This document shows positions 8,772 through 18,374 of a DNA stretch of 64,000 nt, piece by piece. Source of the DNA: G963674685 sp964591275 (GTDB lineage: Bacteria; Lernaellota; Lernaellaia; JACKCT01); assembly GCA_964591275.1 (NCBI GenBank), contig CAZQAE010000013.1, positions 1-64,000 of the forward strand, read 5' to 3'. The notes under the pieces were generated by a model. It made no database searches, was not told the origin of the DNA, and was given only the letters and a program-made list of their open reading frames with translations. A program made the translations under genes and the position numbers. Within the stretch, counting starts at the first letter, position 1; every line of letters starts with the position of its first letter.

Positions 8772-9941
8772 TCATACCCCGTATTTGCCGATCAGGTCCT
8801 GCGCCAGCATAACACGCTGAATCTCGGAAGGACCATACATGATCTCACCGGCGCGGGCGTCACGATAAAGGCGTTCCGCGGGGTGCCCCACGACGTAAGC
8901 AGCGGCTCCGAAAACTTGCACCGTTAGAGTGGAAATCTTCGTTGCGGCCTCTGATGTGAATATCTTGGCGCAAGACACGTTGGGCCCGGTTTCAGCGTCG
9001 CCCGTGTCAATGGATGACGCAGCGTATTGAACAAGAAGCCTCCCGGTGTCGATGAGGGCATACATTTCCGCGAGTTTGAAAGACACTTCCTGGTTTCTGA
9101 TGATCTTTTTGCCGCGGCTTTCCCTTGTCATGGCGCGTGGCAGGGCCAGGGCCAGGCCGGCCTGCCCGATGCCGAGGGAGCCAACGGATGCAGCGAGACG
9201 TCCGCTTTGCAGGGCGTGCATCGCGTAGCCGAAGCCTTCGTTTTCCATCCCGATCAAAGCTTCCGGCCCGACGCGGCAGTCCTTGAATACGAGTTCGCCG
9301 AGCGCGGCGCCGCGATGGCCCATCGTCTCCAGGCGTTTTGAATTATCGAAGCCCGCCGTCTTCGCGTCGATGATGAACAAAGACATGCCTTTGACGCCGC
9401 CGTCGCTTTTTGTCACTGCCAAAACAACGGCGAAATCGCAAACAGGTCCGTTGGTCACGTATGTTTTGCAACCGTTTAGAACCCATCCGTCGCCATCTTT
9501 TCCCGCGCTGGTTTTGATGCCGAGAGGATCTGAGCCTCCTTCCGGCTCGGTCAGAGCGAAGGCACCAAGCGTATCTCCGTTAAGGGTCTGCACAACGTAT
9601 TGCTGGCGCTGTATTTCGTTACCGAACAGTGTAATCGGCACGCAGGCCATTTCCGTTGCGGCATAGGCTGCAAGGAAGGTGGAGGGGCAAACCTTTGCCA
9701 GCATCTCCGCGTGCAGCGTCCACTCCAGCGCCCCGCGTCCGGCGCCGCCAACGCCTTCAGAAGCGGATAACTTCAGATAGCCCAATTCGCCAAGGGTTTT
9801 GAAATGCGATCTCACGATTTCGTCCCGCTCGGTCGGTGAAGACTGGTCGATTTTCTGCGCCAGTGGAGCGATCTTTTCGTTCACAATGCTTCGGAAACGA
9901 TCCGCGTCCGCCAATTGTTCCTGGGTAAATTCGAAATTCAT
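8772..9941 (-). CDS. acyl-CoA dehydrogenase family protein lacking both usual catalytic Glu positions
   Basis: This FAD flavoprotein has 389 residues. Landmarks in order: the N-terminal helical domain, FALTEPEGGSDPLG (flavin/substrate binding), YVTNGPVCD in the beta domain, and the C-terminal helical domain with VQVFGAAAYVVGHPAERLYRDAR and GEIMYGPSEIQR. Most family members carry the catalytic base as Glu in YEGTSEIQ (MCAD Glu376); here that position is Tyr (MYGPSE). The alternative site on helix G (IVD Glu254) is Gly (LQSGRLAAS). The gene may use another base or have another activity. Its ATG overlaps the stop of the upstream dehydrogenase by 4 bp (ATGA), so the two are translated together. 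Electrons would pass to electron-transfer flavoprotein, which is not encoded here. Confidence 0.88.
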   Translation of the reverse strand: MNFEFTQEQLADADRFRSIVNEKIAPLAQKIDQSSPTERDEIVRSHFKTLGELGYLKLSASEGVGGAGRGALEWTLHAEMLAKVCPSTFLAAYAATEMACVPITLFGNEIQRQQYVVQTLNGDTLGAFALTEPEGGSDPLGIKTSAGKDGDGWVLNGCKTYVTNGPVCDFAVVLAVTKSDGGVKGMSLFIIDAKTAGFDNSKRLETMGHRGAALGELVFKDCRVGPEALIGMENEGFGYAMHALQSGRLAASVGSLGIGQAGLALALPRAMTRESRGKKIIRNQEVSFKLAEMYALIDTGRLLVQYAASSIDTGDAETGPNVSCAKIFTSEAATKISTLTVQVFGAAAYVVGHPAERLYRDARAGEIMYGPSEIQRVMLAQDLIGKYGV

Positions 9942-11095
9942 TTCGCCTCCTGAGCCAGGATTTTGGAAATGATGAGTTTCTGCACTTCGCTGGTTCCTCC
10001 GCCGATGGACCCGAGACGCGCGTCGCGAAAGGCCCTTTCGACGGGATATTCATGGATGTAGCCGTAACCGCCGTAAATCTGCACAGCCTCATAGGCCATG
10101 CGAAATCCCTCATCCGCGGCGTAGAGCTTGGCGACGGCGGCTTCCAGATGATTGAGCATGCGACCCTGGTCTTTGTTCCAGGCGACGCGATAAACCAAAA
10201 GCCGCACCGCGTTGCGGTAAATCACCATATCCGCCAACTTTCTCTGCACCGCCTGGAAGTCGGCGATGGGCTTGTTGAATTGCCGCCGTTCCAGGGTGTA
10301 GCGCGTGCAGGAGCGAATCGACTTTTCCATTGATCCGATAAAGGGGGCCATAAGGGCGGAGCGATCCCACTCCAGTGTTTGCAGGATCATCATGAATCCC
10401 GCGCCCTCCATCCCGAGAAGGTTGCTCTCCGGAATTTCGCAGTTGTCGAAAAACACTTCGCTGGTCTGCGACGAGTTCATTCCCATTTTGTGAAAGGGTT
10501 TGCCCACGGAATAACCCGGTGCGTCCTTTTCGACGATGAATCCACTCATGCCGCCGTAGCCCGCGCTGGCGTCAGTCACGGCGTAAACGACCATGACATC
10601 GGCGATGGGTGCGTTGGTGATGAAGGTTTTCGAACCGTTGAGTATCCATTTGCCGTCTTTTTTTGCGGCGCTGGTTTTAATCGAAGCCGCGTCGGAGCCG
10701 GCGCCGGGTTCCGTAAGGGCCATGGCACCGATCCATTCGCCTTTGGCAATTTTGGGCAGGTACTTTTTCTTCTGCTCGTCTGTGCCATGTTTCAGGATCG
10801 TGTCGCCGCACAGGTAGGTGTGCGCTCCCCAGGCCAGCAGCAGTCCGCCGTCCGCGCCCCCCAGGCCCATAGCCTCACCCGCCATGACGGAGGTCAGAAT
10901 GTCGGCTTCCTGTCCACCATACTCTTCCGGATAATGGAGGCCGAGCAAACCGAATTTCCCCATTTCATAAAAAGCTTCGTAGGAAAACTCGCAGGTCCTG
11001 TCCGCTTTTTCGGCATGGGGCGCAATCTTATCTTCACAGAAGCGGACGACGGTATCGCGGAAGGCGCGCTGTTCGGGGCTTAGTTCAAAATCCAT
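9938..11095 (-). CDS. acyl-CoA dehydrogenase
   Basis: This FAD enzyme of 385 residues would introduce the alpha-beta double bond into an acyl-CoA. It has ALTEPGAGSDAAS, FITNAPIAD, RRQFNKPIADFQAVQ and QIYGGYGYIHEYPVERAFRDAR, all standard family signatures. The MCAD-type catalytic Glu position is Gly (GSIGGGTSEVQ), as in isovaleryl-CoA and long-chain dehydrogenases. In those enzymes a Glu on helix G takes over; here that place is Asp (LEWDRSAL), a conservative change. It is the first gene of a two-gene operon with the next dehydrogenase (4-bp overlap). The substrate is likely a branched or longer acyl-CoA, but this is inference. Confidence 0.9.
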   Translation of the reverse strand: MDFELSPEQRAFRDTVVRFCEDKIAPHAEKADRTCEFSYEAFYEMGKFGLLGLHYPEEYGGQEADILTSVMAGEAMGLGGADGGLLLAWGAHTYLCGDTILKHGTDEQKKKYLPKIAKGEWIGAMALTEPGAGSDAASIKTSAAKKDGKWILNGSKTFITNAPIADVMVVYAVTDASAGYGGMSGFIVEKDAPGYSVGKPFHKMGMNSSQTSEVFFDNCEIPESNLLGMEGAGFMMILQTLEWDRSALMAPFIGSMEKSIRSCTRYTLERRQFNKPIADFQAVQRKLADMVIYRNAVRLLVYRVAWNKDQGRMLNHLEAAVAKLYAADEGFRMAYEAVQIYGGYGYIHEYPVERAFRDARLGSIGGGTSEVQKLIISKILAQEAK

Positions 11096-11513
11096 AAACG
11101 CTCCTCGCTGTCGGCAAGATGGACAAACACATATATTAATCCATTATCCGTGATCAGAAACAGCTAAAGTCACAAAATGCATCTTCATTCTTTTTTCATT
11201 GGTGTTAACCACGAAATTTTCAGCACGATGGCTTGAGCACGCCCATTCTGTCAAGCAAAACGCTGGTCGAAAAGCCGGAAGGTCGACGAATAAAAAAACC
11301 GTCGTTTAAAAAAAGATTGGCGGCTCGGGAGGAGGTTTTGAGCAACGCATCTTGGGGAAAATGGGGAAGGGGTTCCCGAACCGCCTTAGGAATTGCATTA
11401 TCAAAGAATCAGACTTCGCTTTGAAGTCCGGGAGTCAAACGGCCGGGGGGGACCGTTTGTCTCCTATCAATAGCCCGGGTCCGGTTGGGCCTATCCGAAC
11501 GCCAGGGCCAAAA
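11096..11513. other. intergenic stretch with two small hairpins downstream of smc
   Basis: These 418 bases separate smc from the dehydrogenase operon, all on the minus strand. Two inverted repeats lie at the smc end: GACTTC/GAAGTC (11412-11417 and 11423-11428) and CAAACGG/CCGTTTG (11436-11442 and 11453-11459). They could end smc transcription, but no clear U-tract follows. Short ORFs here have no recognisable product. The promoter of the dehydrogenase operon should lie just above 11096, but I cannot define it. Confidence 0.4.
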
Positions 11514-14500
11514 TCAAATTGCCGCCGCAGCCTCCAGGGGCTGCGTCGTGTCGTCTTCGCAATCGATGCCATCTTCTCCGTCGAACTTCACTCCGACCAG
11601 TTTCGATACACCAGCCTCTTCCATACTCACTCCGTACAGGCACTCGGAGATATTCATCGTCCGTTTATTGTGCGTTATCACAATCACCTGACTGTGCTCG
11701 CGAATCATTTGTATCATCTCGTTGAAGCGGTCGATGTTCACATCGTCCAGCGGCGCATCCACTTCGTCGAGGAAACAAAAAGGGCTGGACTTGATCAGGA
11801 AAATAGAAAAGATCAGGCCGATGGACGCCAGCGCTTTTTCTCCGCCGGACAGCAGATTGATGTTTCTGAGCTTCTTGCCCGGCGGCCGGACGGAAATTTC
11901 CACGCCGGATTCGAGGGGCTTGTCCGGCTCGGTCAGTTCGAGATGAGCCTGTCCGCCTCCGAAAAGCGTGGGGATCACCTCGGCAAATTTTTCCGCCACC
12001 AATTCAAAGGTTTTGGTGAAGCGTTCTATCGATTCATGGTTGATTCTGGCGATAGCCCTTTCCAGGGAGCCGATGGCCATTTCCAGATCTTCTTTTTGCT
12101 TTGTGAAAAACTCCAGCCGCTCCGATTCCTCGGTGTGCTCTTCAATGGCCGACAGGTTCACCTCGCCGATGGCGGCGATTTTTTCCGCCAGGTGTTTCCG
12201 GCGATCATAAAGCGTGGCCGCATCAATGGAATCATCCTTCCCGTATTCCTCGGGCAGATCGGACAGGTCCATTCCATATTTGTCCACAAGGCGGCTGATG
12301 ATGCCGTCGCGTTTCATCCTCAATTCAATAACGGATAGTTCGCTGCGATTGAGTTCCTGCGTGAGCGCGTCCAGGTCTCTTCTCATCACACGCAATTGAC
12401 TTTCGGCTTCGGCGTGCGTCTCTTCGCCTTCCGTCAAAGAAATCCTGTCACGATTCAGCGCATTTTCAAATTCCGCCGCCGCCACCGTTTTTCCAGCCAT
12501 TTCTTCTTCAATCGCGGTCAATTTTCCCGTATCCACGACAATCAACTGCTGATCTTCGGCAATGGCCAGGCTCCGCCGATCAAGATCCTCTTGCGTGCGG
12601 GTCAAGGCCCAGCGCACCTGCGTCTCCCTGTTGAGCGCCGCTTTTTTCTTCTCACGCAAACCGGCCAGGTGAGCGGTTGTCTTTGTCACATCCTCCTGCA
12701 GGAATTCCAGTTTTTGCGCTCCTTCAAATAGAGCGTCCTCATGGGTCTGCAGCTCTTTTCTCAACTGCGCGACTTTTCCATCCAGTTCGGCCACCTCGGC
12801 AGCCGCCTGACTTCCTTCATCGTCCATTTGGGCCAGCTCATCGCGCACCTGCGTGAGCTGCTCATCAACGCTTTGCCGTCTGGCCGCAAGACCCTTGTCC
12901 TCGCCTCGGGAACGACGGATGTTCTCTTCGCACTCGGAAAGAGTCCTGGCGACTTGATTATATTGCTCACGCAGTTCTATCAGTTCCTCATCGATCCTTC
13001 GCGTTTCTTCGTCGGCAGCCCGATAGCTTTCGCCGACGCTTTCCAGTTTGCCTTCAAGATCGACAATTTGTTCGACCAGCACCCGTATGCGCCGGTTGTT
13101 CCGAAGGATGCCACTGGACAGGGCTTTTTTCGAACCGCCTGTAATAACGCCGTAGGGATCGACAAATTCGCCGTCGCTCGTCACAAACGATCCCGTATAT
13201 CCGTTGGCGTTGTGGAGCCTGACGGCTGTTTTGAGATCGTCAACGAGCAGTACGTTATCCAGCAGAGAACTGACGATGGGAGCGTAATTGGGGGCGCATT
13301 GAACGTGCTGCGCCAAAGGTCCGCAGCTTTGCGCCAGGGTTTCGCCGGGGTATTCGGCGCGGGGCGGACGAACCTGCATGGGAATGACGGTGGACCGGCC
13401 GGCCTCGCCCGCTTTGAGAAATCCCAAGGCCTCCATTCCCTCATTCTGACCCTGCACGAGTACGCCCTGCACGCGATCTCCCAGGACCGCTTCCAGCGCC
13501 GCTTCATATTCCGGGCCAACCTCGATCACGTCGCCAAGCAGCCCGAGCAGTCCGCCGGGCGTCTTCGCTTTATCCGATCCTTCTTCGCGCACGGCGGCGA
13601 AGAGATTTCGCACGCCTTCCGAATATCCCTCCATGTTGCTTTTCATGCGTTCGAGGGATTCCAACTGCGCTACGGCGGCTTGATGGCGCCCGCGCACTGT
13701 TTCCAGGTTCTCACGCGCGGTGTTTCGCTCAATCTTCAAATTCCCGAGCTTTGTCAGAAGTTCCGGCTCTCGCTCTTTCATTTCCGCCTTTTGAGCGGCG
13801 AGCTGTGATTCTTCGACCGCGAGTCTCTCGATCTCCTCGCGGAGAATTTGGGATTCCTGCCCGAGTTTGTTCAGAATCTGCGTAAGCTCGACGATTTTTT
13901 TATCGTCGCGACCTCTTTTGTAGGCGAAACTTTCAATGCGTCCGTTCAATGAGGCCAGTTGTCCGGCGGCCTGATGAGTTGCTCGGCGGATATTTTCGGC
14001 GGCGTCCGCAGTCTGCCGACGGCTTTGCCGGTAAACTCCGAGTTGCCCTTCCAAGTCCGCGAGGCGGCTTTGGACTTCCAAAATTTCATCGGCGATTCGC
14101 CCGGCTTCCCTGGCGGCCTCTTCGGCTTCTTTTTCGTATTCGGGCAGAGCCTCGGCGCTTTTGAGGCTTTCAGACTCGAAGGTTTCGATGCGGGCTGTGT
14201 ACCGGGCGATCTCACGTCCAAGCGTCGAACGCCTCGTTTCCAGTTCTTTGATCTCTCCGCTTTTTTCCGCCAGTTCCTCGCGGCGCGATTCCAGGGCTTT
14301 TGCGGCCTTGAGATGATCCAGTTGCCTGGCGTCGGCCTGAGTCTCCCGGGCCGCAATGGAGTTTTGGGAACCTAATATTTTATCCTTCAGGCCGCCGACA
14401 ACGCGGTCAAGTTCTTTTTCCTTGCGGGAGATTTCATCCGACTCCCTGGCCGCCAGTTCCAGGTCGATAGTCCTGATTTCCTCGGTGAACTCTTTGTGCC

Positions 14501-15149
14501 GACGCGCTTTTCCGGCTTGCCGGGCAAGACTGATCACGCGGCGTTTCACCTCTGTCATCAGATCCTGCAAGCGTTCCAGATTTTGCCGGGTGGCCTCAAT
14601 CTTTCGCTGCGTTTCCTCGCGCCGATAGCGAAACTTTGTCGTTCCCGAAGCCTCTTCGATCAGGACCCGCCTGTCGATGGGCTTGGCCGACAGAACTTTC
14701 GCAATCTGCCCCTGCTCGATGATCGCGTAGCTTTTTGAACCGGCGCCCGTATCCATGAGCATCTCGTTGATGTCCTTCAGGCGACAGGGCACGCGGTTAA
14801 TCAGGTATTCGCTTTCGCCGCTTCGATACAGGCGTCTGGTGATTTCTATCTCGGGGACGTTTTCAAAGCCGATGGGGTGAATCCCGTCCTCGCAACTGAA
14901 GACAAGGGAAACCTGCGCCATGGATGTCGGTTTTCGGTTTTTGCTTCCCGAAAAAAGGATGTCGATCATGTCCTTGCCGCGAAGCGACTTCACGGACATC
15001 TCGCCCATGACCCAACGAATGGCGTCAACGACATTGCTCTTGCCGCAACCGTTGGGGCCGACCACCACGGAAATGCCCTCGTGGAAATTGATGCGGGTCT
15101 TGTCCACAAAGGATTTGAAACCCACCATCTCGATGTGCCGGATTCTCAT
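11514..15149 (-). CDS. smc: chromosome segregation protein SMC
   Basis: The product has 1211 residues, the usual SMC size. It is an ATPase that, as a dimer with ScpA/ScpB, loops and organises DNA. The N-terminal head has Walker A GPNGCGKSN; long coiled coils flank a hinge at ~residues 510-665 (LLGLLGDVIEV, GDRVQGVLV). The C-terminal head has the ABC signature LLSGGEKAL and Walker B with FLDEVDAPLDD. The chosen start (MRIRHIEMVGFKSF) is the conserved SMC beginning; the frame is open a further 24 codons upstream. A weak Shine-Dalgarno (TAGG) precedes it. The tail ends in an unremarkable Ala-rich stretch. scpA and scpB are not in the window. Confidence 0.97.
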   Translation of the reverse strand: MRIRHIEMVGFKSFVDKTRINFHEGISVVVGPNGCGKSNVVDAIRWVMGEMSVKSLRGKDMIDILFSGSKNRKPTSMAQVSLVFSCEDGIHPIGFENVPEIEITRRLYRSGESEYLINRVPCRLKDINEMLMDTGAGSKSYAIIEQGQIAKVLSAKPIDRRVLIEEASGTTKFRYRREETQRKIEATRQNLERLQDLMTEVKRRVISLARQAGKARRHKEFTEEIRTIDLELAARESDEISRKEKELDRVVGGLKDKILGSQNSIAARETQADARQLDHLKAAKALESRREELAEKSGEIKELETRRSTLGREIARYTARIETFESESLKSAEALPEYEKEAEEAAREAGRIADEILEVQSRLADLEGQLGVYRQSRRQTADAAENIRRATHQAAGQLASLNGRIESFAYKRGRDDKKIVELTQILNKLGQESQILREEIERLAVEESQLAAQKAEMKEREPELLTKLGNLKIERNTARENLETVRGRHQAAVAQLESLERMKSNMEGYSEGVRNLFAAVREEGSDKAKTPGGLLGLLGDVIEVGPEYEAALEAVLGDRVQGVLVQGQNEGMEALGFLKAGEAGRSTVIPMQVRPPRAEYPGETLAQSCGPLAQHVQCAPNYAPIVSSLLDNVLLVDDLKTAVRLHNANGYTGSFVTSDGEFVDPYGVITGGSKKALSSGILRNNRRIRVLVEQIVDLEGKLESVGESYRAADEETRRIDEELIELREQYNQVARTLSECEENIRRSRGEDKGLAARRQSVDEQLTQVRDELAQMDDEGSQAAAEVAELDGKVAQLRKELQTHEDALFEGAQKLEFLQEDVTKTTAHLAGLREKKKAALNRETQVRWALTRTQEDLDRRSLAIAEDQQLIVVDTGKLTAIEEEMAGKTVAAAEFENALNRDRISLTEGEETHAEAESQLRVMRRDLDALTQELNRSELSVIELRMKRDGIISRLVDKYGMDLSDLPEEYGKDDSIDAATLYDRRKHLAEKIAAIGEVNLSAIEEHTEESERLEFFTKQKEDLEMAIGSLERAIARINHESIERFTKTFELVAEKFAEVIPTLFGGGQAHLELTEPDKPLESGVEISVRPPGKKLRNINLLSGGEKALASIGLIFSIFLIKSSPFCFLDEVDAPLDDVNIDRFNEMIQMIREHSQVIVITHNKRTMNISECLYGVSMEEAGVSKLVGVKFDGEDGIDCEDDTTQPLEAAAAI

Positions 15150-15243
15150 AAAACCTACTTTTTTTAATCTTTTGCCGTCAAAATTGCCCTTTGCGCCCGC
15201 CTGAAAAAGCCCCAGGCACAAAATATGATGTCGGTTTTGAAAA

Positions 15244-15270
15244 CTTATACCACAGATTGACGCCTGTCAA
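15244..15270 (-). promoter_or_regulatory. candidate sigma-70 promoter of smc
   Basis: Read on the minus strand this is TTGACA, 15 nt, TATAAG, followed by about 95 nt of leader before the smc start. Both hexamers are close to consensus, but the spacer is 2 nt shorter than the optimum. Confidence 0.4.
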
Positions 15271-15351
15271 GTGAAGATACTAGGGAAAGGAATATTTTTT
15301 TAAAAACCTACCACATGTTGATTTCGTTGAAATTTAGGGTATTCGCTGTCT

Positions 15352-16200
15352 TTATGATTTGTCTTCATCGACGGGCGTCGGATCGTTCTCCGATGCCTCC
15401 GCAATGTCGGATGGCGACGGATCGTCTTTCGATATCTGCCTGGAGTCGTCGCCGGAAGTCTTTTTACGCCCCACCAGGAAGGCGGCGCCGGTCGCCAGCA
15501 GATATAAGAGGGTCAGCGGAACGCCGAGAATGACCTGTGAGATGATGTCCGGGGGCGTAAAAATCGCGGCCCCAATGAAAATAACCAGCACGGCGTAGCG
15601 AAAATTGCGCCACAGCCATTGCGGCGTCACAATCCCCACCCTGGCCAGGAAAAAAACGAAAACCGGAAGCTCGAAAGCGATGCCGAATCCCAAAAGGATA
15701 TTCAGGGAGAATTTGAAATACTCCCGAACTGTAATCATCGCCTGAATATCCTGCGATTCAAATCCGTGGATGAAAAATTTGAAGCCCAGCGGGAAAACGC
15801 CGAAATATCCGAACAAAGCCCCTCCGACGAAAAAGAAGGAACCGATCAAAACGACGAACTTGGTATAAAGTTGTTCTTTTTTGAACAGGCCCGGCGCAAT
15901 AAAGGCCCATATCTGCCATAGGATGACCGGCGACACGGCGAAAACGGCGGTGACAATGGCGACCTTGATGTACGTGACAAAAGCTTCCGCCGGGGCAGTG
16001 AATATCAGCGAACGCCCTTCGCCGAGCACTTCGGTCATCGGAAGCATCAGAATATGGTAAATATCCCTGGCCCAATGCCACGAAGCGAAAAACGCTACCA
16101 GCACCGATCCGAAAACGATAAACAATCTCCTGCGCAGTTCGATCAGGTGATTGACAAGACTCATCTTGCCGCCGATTTGCCTGTGGCCGACGTCACTCAT
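15352..16200 (-). CDS. tatC: Sec-independent (twin-arginine) translocase subunit TatC
   Basis: TatC is the multi-spanning receptor of the Tat export machine for folded proteins in the inner membrane. The 282-residue product begins MSDVGHRQIGGKMSLVNHLI, with the conserved LIELRRRL cytoplasmic motif, and shows six hydrophobic segments between ~residues 30 and 255. Other signatures are SPVILWQIWAFIAPGL and FGIAFELPVFVFFLARVGI. The tail after ~residue 258 is charged and rich in Asp/Ser, longer than in E. coli TatC. The start overlaps the end of tatB by 8 bp, so the two are coupled. A stand-alone TatA is not in the window. Confidence 0.96.
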   Translation of the reverse strand: MSDVGHRQIGGKMSLVNHLIELRRRLFIVFGSVLVAFFASWHWARDIYHILMLPMTEVLGEGRSLIFTAPAEAFVTYIKVAIVTAVFAVSPVILWQIWAFIAPGLFKKEQLYTKFVVLIGSFFFVGGALFGYFGVFPLGFKFFIHGFESQDIQAMITVREYFKFSLNILLGFGIAFELPVFVFFLARVGIVTPQWLWRNFRYAVLVIFIGAAIFTPPDIISQVILGVPLTLLYLLATGAAFLVGRKKTSGDDSRQISKDDPSPSDIAEASENDPTPVDEDKS

Positions 16201-16561
16201 CGACGCTCCGACCAGGATCCTGCCTCATGCCTTCGGGACCTTCATGCTTATCGGAAGGGGAATCGGCCTCGCTTCCGTCGAGTGTGTTCACGTCAGCCTC
16301 GGACGAATCCTTTGCGCCGGCGTCTGCGGTCGCTTTCGGTTCATTGAATTCACCGGTTTCCTTATGATTATCTTGAAACTCTTTCATTTCCATGGCGCGA
16401 ATCTCCTCGCCGATGACCGATTTGAACTCGTCGGTCACGCGCCGGGCCTGACCCATGATGCGCCCGAGGGTCCTGGCGACTTTGGGCAGATTTTTCGGCC
16501 CCATCACCAGCAGGATCAGGATCATGAGCATTACAATTTCCGCACCGCCGATGTCGAACAT
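16193..16561 (-). CDS. tatB: TatA/TatB-type translocase subunit, TatB-like
   Basis: The product has 122 residues: a short N-terminal membrane helix (MFDIGGAEIVMLMILILLVM), a hinge GPKNLPK and an amphipathic helix (ARTLGRIMGQARRV). After that comes an acidic, low-complexity cytoplasmic tail. The Pro after the Gly in the hinge and the length favour TatB over TatA. The start is the ATG at 16561 behind GAAAG; the frame is open further upstream only by chance. It lies directly upstream of tatC and overlaps it by 8 bp. It could also serve as a bifunctional TatA if no other copy exists. Confidence 0.9.
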   Translation of the reverse strand: MFDIGGAEIVMLMILILLVMGPKNLPKVARTLGRIMGQARRVTDEFKSVIGEEIRAMEMKEFQDNHKETGEFNEPKATADAGAKDSSEADVNTLDGSEADSPSDKHEGPEGMRQDPGRSVDE

Positions 16562-16724
16562 AAGCTTTCTTTCAGCGTTGAAGGCGCCACATCTTGCGCC
16601 AAGACTGTTGGCATTATCCGCATACGTCAAGAGCTTTTGGGCAAAATCCGGTGCAGGCCACCCTTCGATGGGCCTCCTTACAGCGAATTTGACAGATTCT
16701 TCACGGAAACCTAACATCCGCCAC

Positions 16725-18335
16725 ATGCGACGCCTTGCCGAAACATTTGGGCTGATAACACTGATAATATGGGGATTTTGTTCATGCGATAGCGCAAAAA
16801 CGCAGCCTTTAACGCGACCGCATATCATTGTCATTGTTATCGACACCCTGCGCCCGGATCACATGTCTTGTTACGGCTACGCGCGCCAAACCACCCCATT
16901 TATCGATTCTGTGGCGCAAGAGGGTTTACTTTTTGAAAACGCCTACGCGCCCAGTTCCTGGACCGTGCCGTCCACGGCAACGATTCTGACCGGCCTGCAG
17001 CCGCAAGAGCATGGCTTGGTGCAGGGCATTCTTCAACCGGACAACCAAGTGCTTCGGCAGCATCAGCTTCATCCCGACTCCACCACGCTGGCCGAAAAAC
17101 TGCGGACATCCGGCTATGAAACTTTCGGCTATTCCGCCAACTCGCACATCACGCGCGCCATGGGCTTCGGACAGGGCTTCAACACATTCAGGGAAATCAA
17201 CTTCATGAACGCGGAGTTTCTCGAAGCTCTCATCATGCAGGACCTGCCCTCGATTCGTGGATCAGACCACTCGGCAAAGCCATATTTCCTCTTCATGCAT
17301 TTTGTCGACCCTCATTGGCCCTACATGCATCGCCCCAATTCCATCCGGCGACTTGGCATAGACGACAGCAGCCAGTCCATGCAGGAAGTCCGCGTGTTGG
17401 AAGGCGACCCCATGCTTCACTTCTCCCCCGGTTATTTCAGAGAACATGAATCATATCTTCGCGCTCTGACCGATCTGTATGACGGGGAAATCGCTGCGGT
17501 GGATGAGGTGATCGGGCGCATACTTGCCGAACTGCCGCGCAGCGAGCAGGCCATGATCGCCATTTTATCCGACCACGGCGAGGCCTTTAGCGAGCACGAC
17601 ACCATGTTGCACGGCTATGACCTGTATGAGGAAACAGTTCGCGTGCCTCTTATCCTGCGCCTGCCGAAAAAAGGCGGACAATTTCCGCCGCACAAGCGCA
17701 TCAGCGAACGGGCCATGCTCATCGATATCATGCCAACGCTCCTGAAGGCCGCCGGCGTGGATAAGGGCATTTTGCCGGGCGTCGATTTGACGGCGGAAAT
17801 TCCGCCTTCCCGTGAAACACCGCTACACCTTTCCCGCGGACCAATCCGGTGGCACGGCGCAATCGTCGACCATCGCAAAGGAATCGTTCACGAACACGCG
17901 GGGCGAAAGATGCTCTTCGATATCCAAAGCGACCCGGGGGAAACAAAAGACCTTTATCCTCAAGAGGGTCTGTCAGACGACATGAACGCGGCGGTTGAAA
18001 GAGCGGTCGTCATCAATCCGAAGATCGTGCCCCATATGATCACCAACGCGAAAATCGGCGATATAAACAAGCTGAAGTCCCTGGGTTATCTGTCCGGCGG
18101 GGTCGGAGCGATAGAAACGCCGTGGATCGTATCGATGGGAATCTGCCCACGCATTTTCGACATTGACCGGCAATGCGGCAAAGAGCCTGAATACCTTAAA
18201 GGGGATTGCGTCGGCGAGAAAATTGATGCACTCAAAAAGGAAATCTGCCCCGGCATTAAATCCTTCAATCTGCGAAAGAAATGTGAACAATTGAGACTGA
18301 ATGTTGCCAAGCGCCTGTGCGGCAATGGATCCTAG
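16725..18335 (+). CDS. alkaline-phosphatase-superfamily 'sulfatase' lipoprotein with Thr nucleophile
   Basis: The product has 536 residues. The N-terminal segment LITLIIWGFCSCDS resembles a lipoprotein signal peptide (Cys19 or Cys21), so the protein should sit on the outside of a membrane. Metal-binding motifs of the superfamily are present: VIDTLRPDHMSCYGY at the start and SDHGEAFSEHDTMLHGYDLYEE near residue 285. In true sulfatases the nucleophile is a Cys or Ser in C/S-x-P-S-R, later turned into formylglycine; here the matching stretch is SSWTVPSTATILTG, with Thr80. Thr is the nucleophile in phosphoethanolamine and lipoteichoic-acid transferases, so a transferase or phospho-hydrolase role is more likely than sulfatase. 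The C-terminal ~80 residues are Cys-rich. The gene is divergent from tatB, 163 bp away. Confidence 0.85.
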   Translation: MRRLAETFGLITLIIWGFCSCDSAKTQPLTRPHIIVIVIDTLRPDHMSCYGYARQTTPFIDSVAQEGLLFENAYAPSSWTVPSTATILTGLQPQEHGLVQGILQPDNQVLRQHQLHPDSTTLAEKLRTSGYETFGYSANSHITRAMGFGQGFNTFREINFMNAEFLEALIMQDLPSIRGSDHSAKPYFLFMHFVDPHWPYMHRPNSIRRLGIDDSSQSMQEVRVLEGDPMLHFSPGYFREHESYLRALTDLYDGEIAAVDEVIGRILAELPRSEQAMIAILSDHGEAFSEHDTMLHGYDLYEETVRVPLILRLPKKGGQFPPHKRISERAMLIDIMPTLLKAAGVDKGILPGVDLTAEIPPSRETPLHLSRGPIRWHGAIVDHRKGIVHEHAGRKMLFDIQSDPGETKDLYPQEGLSDDMNAAVERAVVINPKIVPHMITNAKIGDINKLKSLGYLSGGVGAIETPWIVSMGICPRIFDIDRQCGKEPEYLKGDCVGEKIDALKKEICPGIKSFNLRKKCEQLRLNVAKRLCGNGS

Positions 18336-18374
18336 CGCCTTGTCGCGCATAGAATATTGCATCCGGTCGTCTAT

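Noticed and set aside
5764..11095. One long acyl-CoA operon from 3.2 to 11.1 kb
   Set aside because: The 2.6-kb repeat-protein gene with a signal peptide and gaps of 227 and 371 bp break the block, so single transcription is unlikely.
11233..11424. Plus-strand 63-codon ORF between smc and the dehydrogenases
   Set aside because: No recognisable motif, no good Shine-Dalgarno, and it sits where hairpins suggest non-coding sequence.
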